From the NCBI GenBank assembly GCA_002351925.1, contig DEHM01000022.1:1-38361 (forward strand): a DNA stretch of 38,361 bases. The letters run 5' to 3'. Of the stretch, positions 32,184 through 38,361 are shown one piece after another (within the stretch, counting starts at the first letter, position 1; each line of letters begins with the position of its first letter). Position numbers and translations under genes: made by a program. The notes beneath the pieces were generated by a model that did not search any database, was not told the origin of the DNA, and saw only the letters and a list, made by a program, of their open reading frames with translations. Source of the stretch: Bacteroidales bacterium UBA2800. GTDB taxonomy: Bacteria; Bacteroidota; Bacteroidia; Bacteroidales; Paludibacteraceae.

Positions 32184-33352
32184 CGCGTCAGGATGCTGCT
32201 GTCTCCGTAGGAGAGGAAGCGAAAATCGTGGGCAAGAGCGTAGTCGTAAATCGTTTTCCAGTCGCCGTGGACGAAGGCGCTCACGAGGAGCAGCAGCGTC
32301 GATTGCGGCTGGTGGAAATTGGTGATGAGTTGGTCAACCACGTGGAACTGGTAGCCGGGCTTGATCATGATCTGTGTCTCCGCGTGCAGCACGGTCTGTC
32401 CTGTCTCGTTCATCCAGTCGAGCAGCGACTGCAGCGCCTCGGCCGTCGTCAGCGTGTGCGGACGATCGTAGGGCTCAAACTGCGACACTGTGGCAGCGCG
32501 GTTGCAGCCCATAAAGTAGAGGCTCTCCAGCGTACGCATCGAGGTCGTGCCCACGGCGACGATATGGCCCAATTTCGCGAGTATATGTACAATCGTCTCC
32601 CGCGGTACGGCGATGATCTCCGTGTGCATGGTGTGCTGGTTGGCGTCGGCGGTCTTCACCGGCAGGAAGGTGCCCGCACCCACATGCAGCGTCACCTCTT
32701 CGGTCTCTATGCCGCGTGCGCGCAAATCGTCGAGGACCTGGTCGGTGAAGTGGAGGCCCGCCGTCGGGGCGGCTACCGACCCTTTGATACGCGAATAGAC
32801 GGTCTGATAGGTCTTTAGGTCCGACTCCTCCGTCTTGCGGTTCAGGTAGGGCGGGATAGGCAGTTCGCCTACGGCGTCGAGTATCTCCGCGAAGGAGACG
32901 TTCTCGTCGTCCCACGCAAAACGCACGGCGAACGTGTTACCCAGCACCTGCTCTTTGTAGGCGCGGAGGGTGAAACGGCCGGCCCGCAGCTCGATGGGTT
33001 CGTCGTGCCATTTCTTGACGTTGCCTACCATACATTTCCACGTACAACCTGTCGTCGACGAGAGGCTGAGCTGGTAGTCGTGCGGCGCGAGCGGCTCCAG
33101 GCAGAACACCTCTATACGGGCGCCCGTGGGCTTATGGAACTCCAGACGGGCTTGTATGACGCGTGTGTTGTTGTATACCAGGAGCGAACCCGGGGCAATA
33201 TACTCGCCTACGTTGTAGAACCGGTCTTCGCCCACCCGCCCGTCGCGGTAGACCAGCAGCTTGCTGTGGTCGCGTTCCGCGAGCGGGTACTTGGCGATAC
33301 GCTCGTCGGGAAGGGGGTAGTTATAATCAGCTATATAAATAGGTTCTTGCAT
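32180..33352 (-). CDS. queA: S-adenosylmethionine:tRNA ribosyltransferase-isomerase
   Basis: 390 residues. QueA transfers and isomerises the ribose of SAM onto 7-aminomethyl-7-deazaguanine at the wobble position of tRNA, giving epoxyqueuosine. Seen: YNYPLPDERIAKYPLAERDHSKLLVYRDG at the N-terminus, GSLLVYNNTRVIQARL, GSVAAPTAGLHFT, VTLHVGAGTFLPVKT, HTMHTEIIAVP and YQFHVVDQLITNFHQPQSTLLLLVSAF. It is longer than enterobacterial QueA (about 356) through an expanded middle. It ends within tatD's start (ATGA overlap). No other queuosine gene is present in the window. Confidence 0.94.
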   Translation of the reverse strand: MQEPIYIADYNYPLPDERIAKYPLAERDHSKLLVYRDGRVGEDRFYNVGEYIAPGSLLVYNNTRVIQARLEFHKPTGARIEVFCLEPLAPHDYQLSLSSTTGCTWKCMVGNVKKWHDEPIELRAGRFTLRAYKEQVLGNTFAVRFAWDDENVSFAEILDAVGELPIPPYLNRKTEESDLKTYQTVYSRIKGSVAAPTAGLHFTDQVLDDLRARGIETEEVTLHVGAGTFLPVKTADANQHTMHTEIIAVPRETIVHILAKLGHIVAVGTTSMRTLESLYFMGCNRAATVSQFEPYDRPHTLTTAEALQSLLDWMNETGQTVLHAETQIMIKPGYQFHVVDQLITNFHQPQSTLLLLVSAFVHGDWKTIYDYALAHDFRFLSYGDSSILTR

Positions 33353-33359
33353 AGTCTTT

Positions 33360-33402
33360 GTTCTTTCAGCGGAGCGGTCCTTACTCTTTCGGCGAAGCGG
33401 TC
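33360..33402 (-). repeat. GACCGCTTCGC-type repeat at the end of the methyltransferase gene
   Basis: On the minus strand GACCGCTTCGCCGAAAGAGT (33402-33383) is followed in tandem by GACCGCTCCGCTGAAAGAAC (33379-33360). The first unit supplies the last codons (T-A-S-P-K-E) and the stop of the rRNA methyltransferase; the second lies in the gap before queA. Confidence 0.65.
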
Positions 33403-34562
33403 ATGGTTTGTTTGCGGCTTCCCGCGAATAAATCATATCTGTTGAATTGGCAGTCGAGTTCGCCGTTCAGCAGTCGTACCCGTTTGGAGGGCCGGAGACC
33501 GATACACTTCATGGCAGTTTCGTTCGACGAGATAATCCAGGCCGTAGCGCCCGCCCAGTGGTGTTTGAGGGCGGTACCGATACGCCCGTACAGCTCCTCC
33601 ATGTCGCGGTTGGACGCCAGTCGTTCGCCGTACGGCGGGTTCATCATCATGAGCGGTGCTCCCGCCAGACTGCTCTCCGTCGGCCGCAGTTCCTCCATGC
33701 GTATCTGCCTTAGTTCTATGTCCCGCTGCACGCCCGCACTCTTCACGTTCTTCTCGGCCTGTTGGATGGCGTAGAACGAGGTGTCCGAGCCGTATATATG
33801 GTGGTCGAAAGGCCGTTCGGCCGAGTCGTCGTTGTAGATGTCGGACCACAGCTCCGCATCGAAGTCACGCCAGCGCTCAAAGGCGAACGACTGACGGAAG
33901 ATGCCGGGCGCGATGTTTCGTGCGATGAGGGCGGCCTCTATGGGCAGCGTGCCCGAGCCGCACATGGGGTCGTAGAAGTCGCATTGACCGTGCCAGCCGG
34001 CCATCAGCAGCATGCCCGCCGCGAGCGCTTCGTTGATGGGCGCTTCGGTGTTGGCTACGCGGTAGCCGCGTTTGTGGAGCGACTCGCCCGACGAGTCGAG
34101 CGACACGGTCACACGGTCTTGCGCCACATGGACGTTGAGGAGCAGGTCCGGGTCGGTCACGCGGACGTTAGGCCGCTTGCCGGCGTGCTCGTTCCACCAG
34201 TCGGCCACCGCATCTTTCACGCGATAGGTGATAAAACGACTGTTGCGAAACTGCTCGCTGTAGGCCGTCGTGTCGATGGCGAAGGTCGTCTCGGCCGTCA
34301 TATATCTGTCCCAAGCCAGCGCCAGAAGTTGGCGGTAGATGTCGTCGGTATCTTTGGCGCGGAAAGAGGCAATAGGTACGAGTACGCGACTGGCCGTGCG
34401 CAGACACAGGTTAGCGCGGTAGAGTAGGGCTTTGTCGCCCGAGAAACGCACGGCGCGACGCTCCAGTTGCACCTGGTTGGCGCCCAGCGCAATCAGTTCG
34501 CCGGCCAGCACTTCCTCCAGACCCTTGAAGGTCTTGGCGAGCATGTCAAACGTAGCATTCAT
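33381..34562 (-). CDS. THUMP-domain rRNA methyltransferase (RlmL/YpsC-like)
   Basis: 393 residues from the ATG at 34562. The frame could start at a TTG at 34571, but that would overlap the preceding gene's stop. N-terminal MNATFDMLAKTFKGLEEVLAGELIALGA leads into a THUMP domain (about 45-155), followed by a class I SAM methyltransferase: MCGSGTLPIEAALIARNIAPG (motif I region) and MMNPPYGERL (N-P-P-Y, base-amino methylation). It matches the methyltransferase half of RlmL and YpsC, which make m2G in 23S rRNA. The C-terminal six residues TASPKE come from the interspersed repeat. It starts 2 bp after the kinase gene. Confidence 0.88.
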   Translation of the reverse strand: MNATFDMLAKTFKGLEEVLAGELIALGANQVQLERRAVRFSGDKALLYRANLCLRTASRVLVPIASFRAKDTDDIYRQLLALAWDRYMTAETTFAIDTTAYSEQFRNSRFITYRVKDAVADWWNEHAGKRPNVRVTDPDLLLNVHVAQDRVTVSLDSSGESLHKRGYRVANTEAPINEALAAGMLLMAGWHGQCDFYDPMCGSGTLPIEAALIARNIAPGIFRQSFAFERWRDFDAELWSDIYNDDSAERPFDHHIYGSDTSFYAIQQAEKNVKSAGVQRDIELRQIRMEELRPTESSLAGAPLMMMNPPYGERLASNRDMEELYGRIGTALKHHWAGATAWIISSNETAMKCIGLRPSKRVRLLNGELDCQFNRYDLFAGSRKQTMTASPKE

Positions 34563-34564
34563 AC

Positions 34565-35425
34565 TTAGCAAGTGGTAGGTTGAGCCGAAGCGCGGTGGTA
34601 GTCTGTCAGTCCCGGTATGGGGTCGAGCAGCACGGTGCCGAGGCGGAGGCCTTCGGCCGCAAGTGCTTCCTCCAGGATGGGACGATAGTAGTAGGCTATC
34701 GAACCCACGAACGATATCTCCGGGGTCTTATACTGCACGATGTTGCGGCGCACGAAACTCAGAAAATGGTCGTACACCAGTGCCTGTATACGCTCGTCGT
34801 CCAAATGGGCCGCGCAGAAACGCGAGAGGGAGGCCAGGTAGCGATTGGGCAGTGGCTGACGATAGACACGGTCGATGATCTCCGCCATCGAGGTCTGCTG
34901 TTCGTTTAGGAAGGCCTCTTTCAGGTCGTCGCCCAGCTGGTTCTTGAGGATGTCGCCTACGAGGCGCTTGCCCAGCACGGCACCCGATCCCTCGTCGCCC
35001 AGGATGAAGCCCAGCGACGGCACACACCAGTCGATGGTCTCGCCGTTGTACGCACAACTGCCGCTACCGGTACCCAGTATACAGGCTACGCCCGGCTGGT
35101 GTCCGAGCAGTCCGCGGGCCGCGCCCAGCATGTCCGACTGCACCTCTGTCTCCGCCTTCGGAAACACCGCACGCAGGGCGTCCGCTACGTGTATCTTCTT
35201 CTCCGGCGTACAGCCGGCTCCGTAGAAAAAGATATAGGTGAGTGTGCCCGCCCAGAGCAGCTGCGCCATCTGAGGCAGCAGCTGGTCTTCTATACAACGC
35301 CGTATGTCGTCCGCCGACTGAAAGACGGGGTTGATGCCATCGGTGCGGAAGTCGGAAGCCTGTCCGCTGGCCGTCAGCAGACACCAGTGTGTCTTGGTGC
35401 TGCCGCTATCAGCAATTAGAATCAT
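34565..35425 (-). CDS. BadF/BadG-type ATPase, probable N-acetylglucosamine kinase
   Basis: 286 residues of the ASKHA fold. MILIADSGSTKTHWCLL is the phosphate-1 motif (D-x-G-x-T-K), VACILGTGSGSCAYNG the phosphate-2 motif, and LGDEGSGAVLGKRLVGD the third signature; ISFVGSIAYYYRPILEEAL near the C-terminus is the adenosine motif. These features fit N-acetylglucosamine kinase-like members of the BadF/BadG/BcrA/BcrD group, which phosphorylate amino sugars in peptidoglycan or glycan salvage. The assignment to one sugar is inferred. It is the first gene of the run to tatD and has its own promoter at 35455-35485. Confidence 0.82.
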   Translation of the reverse strand: MILIADSGSTKTHWCLLTASGQASDFRTDGINPVFQSADDIRRCIEDQLLPQMAQLLWAGTLTYIFFYGAGCTPEKKIHVADALRAVFPKAETEVQSDMLGAARGLLGHQPGVACILGTGSGSCAYNGETIDWCVPSLGFILGDEGSGAVLGKRLVGDILKNQLGDDLKEAFLNEQQTSMAEIIDRVYRQPLPNRYLASLSRFCAAHLDDERIQALVYDHFLSFVRRNIVQYKTPEISFVGSIAYYYRPILEEALAAEGLRLGTVLLDPIPGLTDYHRASAQPTTC

Positions 35426-35454
35426 TACAAAACCGTTTTATTTTTTTCAGACTG

Positions 35455-35485
35455 CAAAGGTACAACAAAAATTGCATATATGCAA
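35455..35485 (-). promoter_or_regulatory. Promoter of the kinase-rlmL-queA-tatD operon
   Basis: TTG (35485-35483), 20-bp spacer, TACCTTTG (35462-35455), then GCAGTC. The -33 extends as TTGCATATATGCA, a palindromic form of the extended motif. Confidence 0.8.
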
Positions 35486-35504
35486 ATTTTTCAGGCATTT
35501 TTTT

Positions 35505-35801
35505 GCAGGGCAGAGTCCTACTCTGCAATTATCGGCGGTCAATGAGCCATGCGGATAGTGTATGCAGCCCTTCGGGGTATCGTTATCTCCCCTCCTAGGC
35601 GGAGGCCGCTCCTCCCGCTTCAACGGGAGGACGCTCTGCGTCCAAATATGCCCCCGAAGGGGCTCATACTATATGCGCGCTGACGCGTAGACCGCCGATA
35701 ATCAGGCAGCGACACATTGTCGCGGACGGCAAAACAATGCCTGCCACGCCGCATATATCCCGCAACGCGCGAACGTACCTTCGAAGGGCCCCTTTAGGGT
35801 A
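35505..35801 (-). ncRNA. Candidate structured RNA of about 300 nt
   Basis: A GC-rich island in AT-rich surroundings, dense with stems. A perfect 12-bp pair, GACCGCCGATAA (35690-35701) with its complement at 35529-35540, would close a large multibranch domain. Inside it: GGACGC/GCGTCC (35629-35634/35638-35643), CCTCCCG/CGGGAGG (35611-35617/35624-35630), CCTCC/GGAGG (35591-35595/35601-35605), and two CCCC-loop-GGGG hairpins (35568-35577, 35651-35662), one having a UUCG tetraloop on each strand. A GCAGAGT/ACTCTGC hairpin (35509-35526) ends it. A minus-strand promoter lies at 35808-35838. No tmRNA, RNase P or SRP signature was recognised. Confidence 0.4.
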
Positions 35802-35807
35802 GGATGT

Positions 35808-35838
35808 CGAAATTACTACAAAAAAATGACATATGCAA
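35808..35838 (-). promoter_or_regulatory. Promoter reading into the candidate structured RNA
   Basis: TTG (35838-35836), 20-bp spacer, TAATTTCG (35815-35808): one mismatch in the -7 element. The -33 reads TTGCATATGTCA followed by a T-tract, the same extended form as at ppdK and cdd. No protein gene lies between it and the next promoter at 35485. Confidence 0.6.
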
Positions 35839-35900
35839 GCATATGCCATTCTTTTTTGCACTTTTCTGTGAGGATAGTTCTCTCTCAAGGATGTATTTTT

Positions 35901-35980
35901 TATTTTTCTTGTCTTTTTTTGCTTTTTTTCGCTTTTTTTTACTTTTTTTTACTTTTTTTTACTTTTTTTTACTTTTTTTC
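35901..35980. repeat. T-tract array phased at 10 bp (predicted curved DNA)
   Basis: Eight successive 10-bp units (TATTTTTCTT, GTCTTTTTTT, GCTTTTTTTC, GCTTTTTTTT, then four of ACTTTTTTTY). Tracts of seven to eight T repeated at the helical period are the known arrangement for strong intrinsic bending. The array is flanked by an imperfect direct repeat, GAGGATAGTTCTCTCTCAAGG near 35870 and AAGGATAGTCCTCCCTCTTGG near 35983. The frame open through here is low-complexity and not counted as a gene. Confidence 0.8.
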
Positions 35981-36035
35981 GCAAGGATAGTCCTCCCTCT
36001 TGGCATGTTTTTTCGCTTCCTATTTTACATAACTC

Positions 36036-36090
36036 TTTAGTTCTTCTTTAGTTCATATTTAGTTCTTATTTGGTTCTTATTTGGTTCTTC
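36036..36090. repeat. 11-bp tandem repeat, five units
   Basis: TTTAGTTCTTC, TTTAGTTCATA, TTTAGTTCTTA, TTTGGTTCTTA, TTTGGTTCTTC, each exactly 11 bp, followed by three degenerate 11-bp units starting ACG (36091, 36102, 36113). It shares the 11-bp period with the CpG array at 11990-12090. Confidence 0.8.
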
Positions 36091-36173
36091 ACGGTCCGAT
36101 CACGGTACGTCTACGTGTTGTATACCCCCTCTCAAACCAATGTCCTTTTTCGGCATACATAAGAGGAATGGGC

Positions 36174-36246
36174 AAAAAAAAAGAAGGTTGTCATCGCGAC
36201 AACCAATCTTTCTCATTTAACCTTAAAATCTAATACCATGAAAAAC
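36174..36246 (-). ncRNA. Small RNA of about 73 nt with promoter and intrinsic terminator
   Basis: The perfect promoter at 36253-36283 is followed by GTGTTTTTCATGGTATTAG and TTTTAAGGTTAA, then a terminator: GGTTGTC/GACAACC stem (36204-36198 with 36192-36186), GCGAT loop, TTC and nine T's (36182-36174). From memory, a very similar block (CATGGTATTAGATT..AAGGTTAA before a GGTTGTC hairpin) occurs repeatedly in Bacteroidales spacers; not verified. No ORF on this strand. On the plus strand a 7-codon ORF (MKNTVQK) begins at 36238, so a plus-strand leader is the alternative reading, but no plus promoter was found. Confidence 0.55.
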
Positions 36247-36252
36247 ACGGTG

Positions 36253-36283
36253 CAAAAGTAGTGCTTTTTGACGATACGACCAA
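36253..36283 (-). promoter_or_regulatory. Promoter of the 73-nt small RNA
   Basis: TTG (36283-36281), 20-bp spacer, TACTTTTG (36260-36253), matching the consensus at every fixed base. It lies 65 bp past the stop of the universal-stress-like gene. Confidence 0.7.
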
Positions 36284-36347
36284 ATAATTTGCAGAAAAAG
36301 TGTCAAAAATCACAAAAATGCTAAATTCGGTTGACAAAATGGCACTT

Positions 36348-36911
36348 TTAGTCGCATAAAGAGAACAAATCTTCACGCGGATTGACGAGCATGACCGGAA
36401 CGAGCGAGCGCTGGATGGCGTGTCGTTCGGGCGGGCCGAAAAGGATATCGTCGAGTCCGTAGTCGCGGCTGGCGGTCAGGATAAGCAGGTCGTGGCAGAA
36501 ATCACGCTGGCGCTCGGAGGCCTCCTTGACGAGCGAGAAAGAGTCTTTGCGGGCTTCGGCGACCTCATAGGTGATGGGGTTCTCGGCCAGTCGCTCGTTG
36601 ATTTTACGGATATGGGTGATGATACGATTGACGTTCTGCTGCGCGTGGGAGCCGTAGTCATGGGCCCGGAGCAGGATGATATGGGCGCCGGTATGCCGCG
36701 CGAGATAGGTGCATATCTCCGCTTTGTAGGTCTCCTCTTCGAGCATAGAGACCGGCACGAGGAGCCGACGCAGCGTCTTGATATTCATCGTAGGCGTGAT
36801 GAAGACGTAGGGTCGGCGCTCGTCACGACAGTCGTCGAGACAGCGTTGGATAGCGCGGCGGTTGTTGTCGCAGCGAACGAGCCGTATGTCGTTATTGTCG
36901 TCCCAGATCAT
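36348..36911 (-). CDS. Universal stress protein-like
   Basis: 187 residues. TLRRLLVPVSMLEEETYKAEICTYLARHTGAHIILLRAHDYG fits the first strand and helix of the UspA fold (V-P-V in place of V-P-x-D), and ILFGPPERHAIQRSLVPVMLVNP at the end fits the G-x(2)-R-x(8)-P-V-x-V-x motif, though the ATP-binding G-x-x-G is changed (G-P-P-E-R-H). A Usp-like protein that may not bind ATP is therefore likely. It overlaps mltG by four bases (ATGA). Last gene of the mutS-mltG run. Confidence 0.75.
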   Translation of the reverse strand: MIWDDNNDIRLVRCDNNRRAIQRCLDDCRDERRPYVFITPTMNIKTLRRLLVPVSMLEEETYKAEICTYLARHTGAHIILLRAHDYGSHAQQNVNRIITHIRKINERLAENPITYEVAEARKDSFSLVKEASERQRDFCHDLLILTASRDYGLDDILFGPPERHAIQRSLVPVMLVNPREDLFSLCD

Positions 36912-37951
36912 TGTACTTGCAGATTATCCATCGTCCGTCGGTACTGGCGCGCCGTGTTGGCGTGGTTGCCGTAGGAAGAGGAGAAAATATGGGTGCCGTT
37001 GAGTTCAGGATTGGCGCACATAAAGAGGTAGTCGGTCTCGGGCGCATGGAGGACCATATCCATGGTCTCAGGATCGGGACAACGGATAGGTCCGGGCGGG
37101 AGACCGGGATACTTATAGGTGTTGTAGGGATGGTCGACAGCGAGATGGCGATTGAGTACGCGGCGCAGTTTGAAGTCGCCTACCGCATACTTGACGGTAG
37201 GACAGGCCTGGAGCAGCATGCCCCGATGGACGCGGTTGAGGTAGAGACTGGCAATAAGCGGCATCTCGGCCTTGTTATGGCTCTCGCCTTCGACAATAGA
37301 GGCGACGATAGCTACCTGGATAGGCGTGAGGCCGATAGAGTCCGCCAGATGGCGTCGATGGTCGTTCCAGAAAGCGTTATACTCGCGCATCATACGCGAG
37401 AAGAGTTGGTCGGGCGTGATGTTCCACAGCACCTGGTAGGTATTGGGGATAAAGAGACAGCGGCTCGTCTCGCGGTCGAAGCCGTATTGCGCCATATAGG
37501 CGTTGGAGTCGAGCAACTGGAGGAGCGTGAGGCTATCGATGAGCAAGTGGCGCGTGACGCGTCCGGCCAGTTCCTCGCGAGTGCGCACATAGTGGTTCCA
37601 GGTGATGTTGACCGGTGTCTGTCGCCCGTATTTGAGTCGGTCGATAAGCAGGTTGTCGCCCATCTGCGGCGGGAAAGTATAGTGGCCGGGTTCGGGCTTG
37701 AGGAACAGTTTGAAGCGCTTGTGCAGATAGAAATCGTGACGGCTACCGATATAATAGTCGCTATCGAGGAGCGCGAGGACCGAGTCGACCGTCGCGCCGG
37801 GATAGATGAGGTAGCTATGCGACTGTCCGTCGCGAGCGCGGAAATTGCTGACCTGCAGGCGGTAGTACTGCTCCACGGCAAAAGAGCCGACGAGCAGGAC
37901 CAGTACGCCGAAGACGATAAGGATAGTGCGGATGATATAGCGTTGCTTCAT
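36908..37951 (-). CDS. mltG: Endolytic murein transglycosylase MltG
   Basis: 347 residues. One N-terminal membrane helix (IRTILIVFGVLVLLVGSFAV), a LysM-like region, then the YceG catalytic domain: VAIVASIVEGESHNKAEMPLIASLYLNRVHRGMLLQACPTVKYAVGD (with the catalytic glutamate in VEGES) and HPYNTYKYPGLPPGPIRCPDPETM...ALHAPETDYLFMC-like end motif. MltG cleaves nascent glycan strands next to the elongation machinery and sets strand length. It lies 2 bp downstream of mutS and overlaps the stress-protein gene. The family is secure. Confidence 0.92.
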   Translation of the reverse strand: MKQRYIIRTILIVFGVLVLLVGSFAVEQYYRLQVSNFRARDGQSHSYLIYPGATVDSVLALLDSDYYIGSRHDFYLHKRFKLFLKPEPGHYTFPPQMGDNLLIDRLKYGRQTPVNITWNHYVRTREELAGRVTRHLLIDSLTLLQLLDSNAYMAQYGFDRETSRCLFIPNTYQVLWNITPDQLFSRMMREYNAFWNDHRRHLADSIGLTPIQVAIVASIVEGESHNKAEMPLIASLYLNRVHRGMLLQACPTVKYAVGDFKLRRVLNRHLAVDHPYNTYKYPGLPPGPIRCPDPETMDMVLHAPETDYLFMCANPELNGTHIFSSSYGNHANTARQYRRTMDNLQVQ

Positions 37952-37953
37952 AG

Positions 37954-38361
37954 TTATTTGCCGCCTACAAGGCGTTGGATTTCTGATAGTTTATTGAGTG
38001 CCTCGAGGGGCGTGAGGCTGTTGATATCGAGCGCCCGCAGCTCGTCGCGTATCTGCTCAAGGACGGGGTCGTCGAGTTGGAAGAACGAGAGCTGCATGCC
38101 GGCCCGCGACTCGCCTATCTGGTCGGTCGGCTTGGCCAGGTTGCCGCTCTTAGCCGCTTGCTCGAGGTCGGCAAGGATACGGTTGGCGCGCTCGACGATA
38201 GAAGCAGGCATGCCGGCCAGTTTGGCAACATGGATACCGAAGCTGTGTTCGGAGCCGCCTCGCACGAGTTTGCGGAGGAAGATGACCTTGCCGTTGACTT
38301 CGCGTACGGAGACGTTGTAGTTGCGGATACGCTCGAAGGTCTTCTCCATCTCGTTGAGCTC
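37954..38361 (-). CDS. mutS: DNA mismatch repair protein MutS, C-terminal part (runs off right edge)
   Basis: About 136 residues are visible, open at the edge (ELNEMEKTFERIRNYNVSVRE...). VIFLRKLVRGGSEHSFGIHVAKLAGMPASIVERANRIL is the end of the MutS ATPase domain with the conserved G-x-x-x-x-S-[FY]-G-I-x-V-A-x-L-A-G-x-P signature; the tail SLTPLEALNKLSEIQRLV is the usual MutS helical C-terminal segment (T-P-x-x-A-L). MutS recognises base mismatches in the cytoplasm. The remaining 700 or more residues lie beyond 38361. It is the upstream gene of the mltG run. Confidence 0.95.
   Translation of the reverse strand, partial: ELNEMEKTFERIRNYNVSVREVNGKVIFLRKLVRGGSEHSFGIHVAKLAGMPASIVERANRILADLEQAAKSGNLAKPTDQIGESRAGMQLSFFQLDDPVLEQIRDELRALDINSLTPLEALNKLSEIQRLVGGK

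Noticed and set aside
35505..35801. Known large RNA (tmRNA, RNase P, 6S or SRP RNA)
   Set aside because: No tRNA-like CCA end, no RNase P core words and no SRP tetraloop helix were seen, so only a generic candidate RNA is reported.
35804..36040. 78-codon frame through the T-tract array
   Set aside because: It encodes runs of F and L generated by the 10-bp T-tract repeat.
36911..38320. 469-codon plus-strand frame across mltG and mutS
   Set aside because: Both minus-strand genes are secure, and this frame has no family resemblance.

Overview
The window looks like a chromosomal segment of a Bacteroidota species, most likely order Bacteroidales. The main evidence is a repeated promoter architecture of the Bacteroidota primary sigma factor: a TTG core about 20 bp upstream of TAnnTTTG, usually TACCTTTG followed by a GCAGC or GCAAC start region. 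It appears at least nine times. AT-rich upstream regions, the fused RibBA enzyme, DUF4143 ATPases and several Bacteroidota-only secreted families agree with this.

Layout. 1-2708: the start of pyruvate phosphate dikinase (leaving the left edge), a PspC-domain protein, a probable small RNA, and a DUF4143 ATPase flanked by related non-coding modules. 3332-8624: an AT-rich run of seven minus-strand genes: four with Sec signal peptides and similarity to DUF6175/LPP20-like envelope proteins or coiled coils, one TPR-like exported protein, and two small cytoplasmic proteins. They have a roughly 490-nt leader (promoter at 9121-9151) with paired inverted repeats that could form two hairpins with complementary loops. 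9240-11848: a lipoprotein, a small Bacteroidota regulator-like protein and a transmembrane Ser/Thr kinase. 12274-16975 (plus strand, GC-richer): cytidine deaminase, an LptF/G permease, RibBA and a secreted Trp/Tyr/His-rich repeat protein, closed by a strong terminator shared with the opposing operon.

16977-35425 (minus strand): two operons in series. Downstream is a compact polysaccharide operon (two UDP-glucose-dehydrogenase-like enzymes, Wzx flippase, four glycosyltransferases, Wzy-like polymerase, aminotransferase, PglC-type phosphoglycosyl transferase). It runs with gaps of only 2-19 bp into serB, an adenosine deaminase gene, ftsY and aspA. Upstream are a BadF-type sugar kinase, a THUMP rRNA methyltransferase, queA and tatD. 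35426-36347 is a 0.9-kb gene-free region with a GC-rich, densely self-complementary segment (candidate RNA), a 10-bp-phased T-tract array, an 11-bp tandem array, and a compact small-RNA-like unit with its own promoter and terminator. 36348-38361: a universal-stress-like protein, MltG and the 3' end of mutS.

The most unusual material is non-coding or unassigned: the 3332-8624 envelope locus with its structured leader; the 35.5-35.8 kb RNA candidate; short repeats phased at 10 or 11 bp in several spacers (ten CpGs exactly 11 bp apart at 11990-12090); and a short GACCGCTTCGC-type repeat found between genes, inside the ribBA reading frame and across the end of the rRNA methyltransferase gene. No tRNA, rRNA, CRISPR array or complete insertion sequence was seen. 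All family names come from reading the sequence and from memory; no searches were run.
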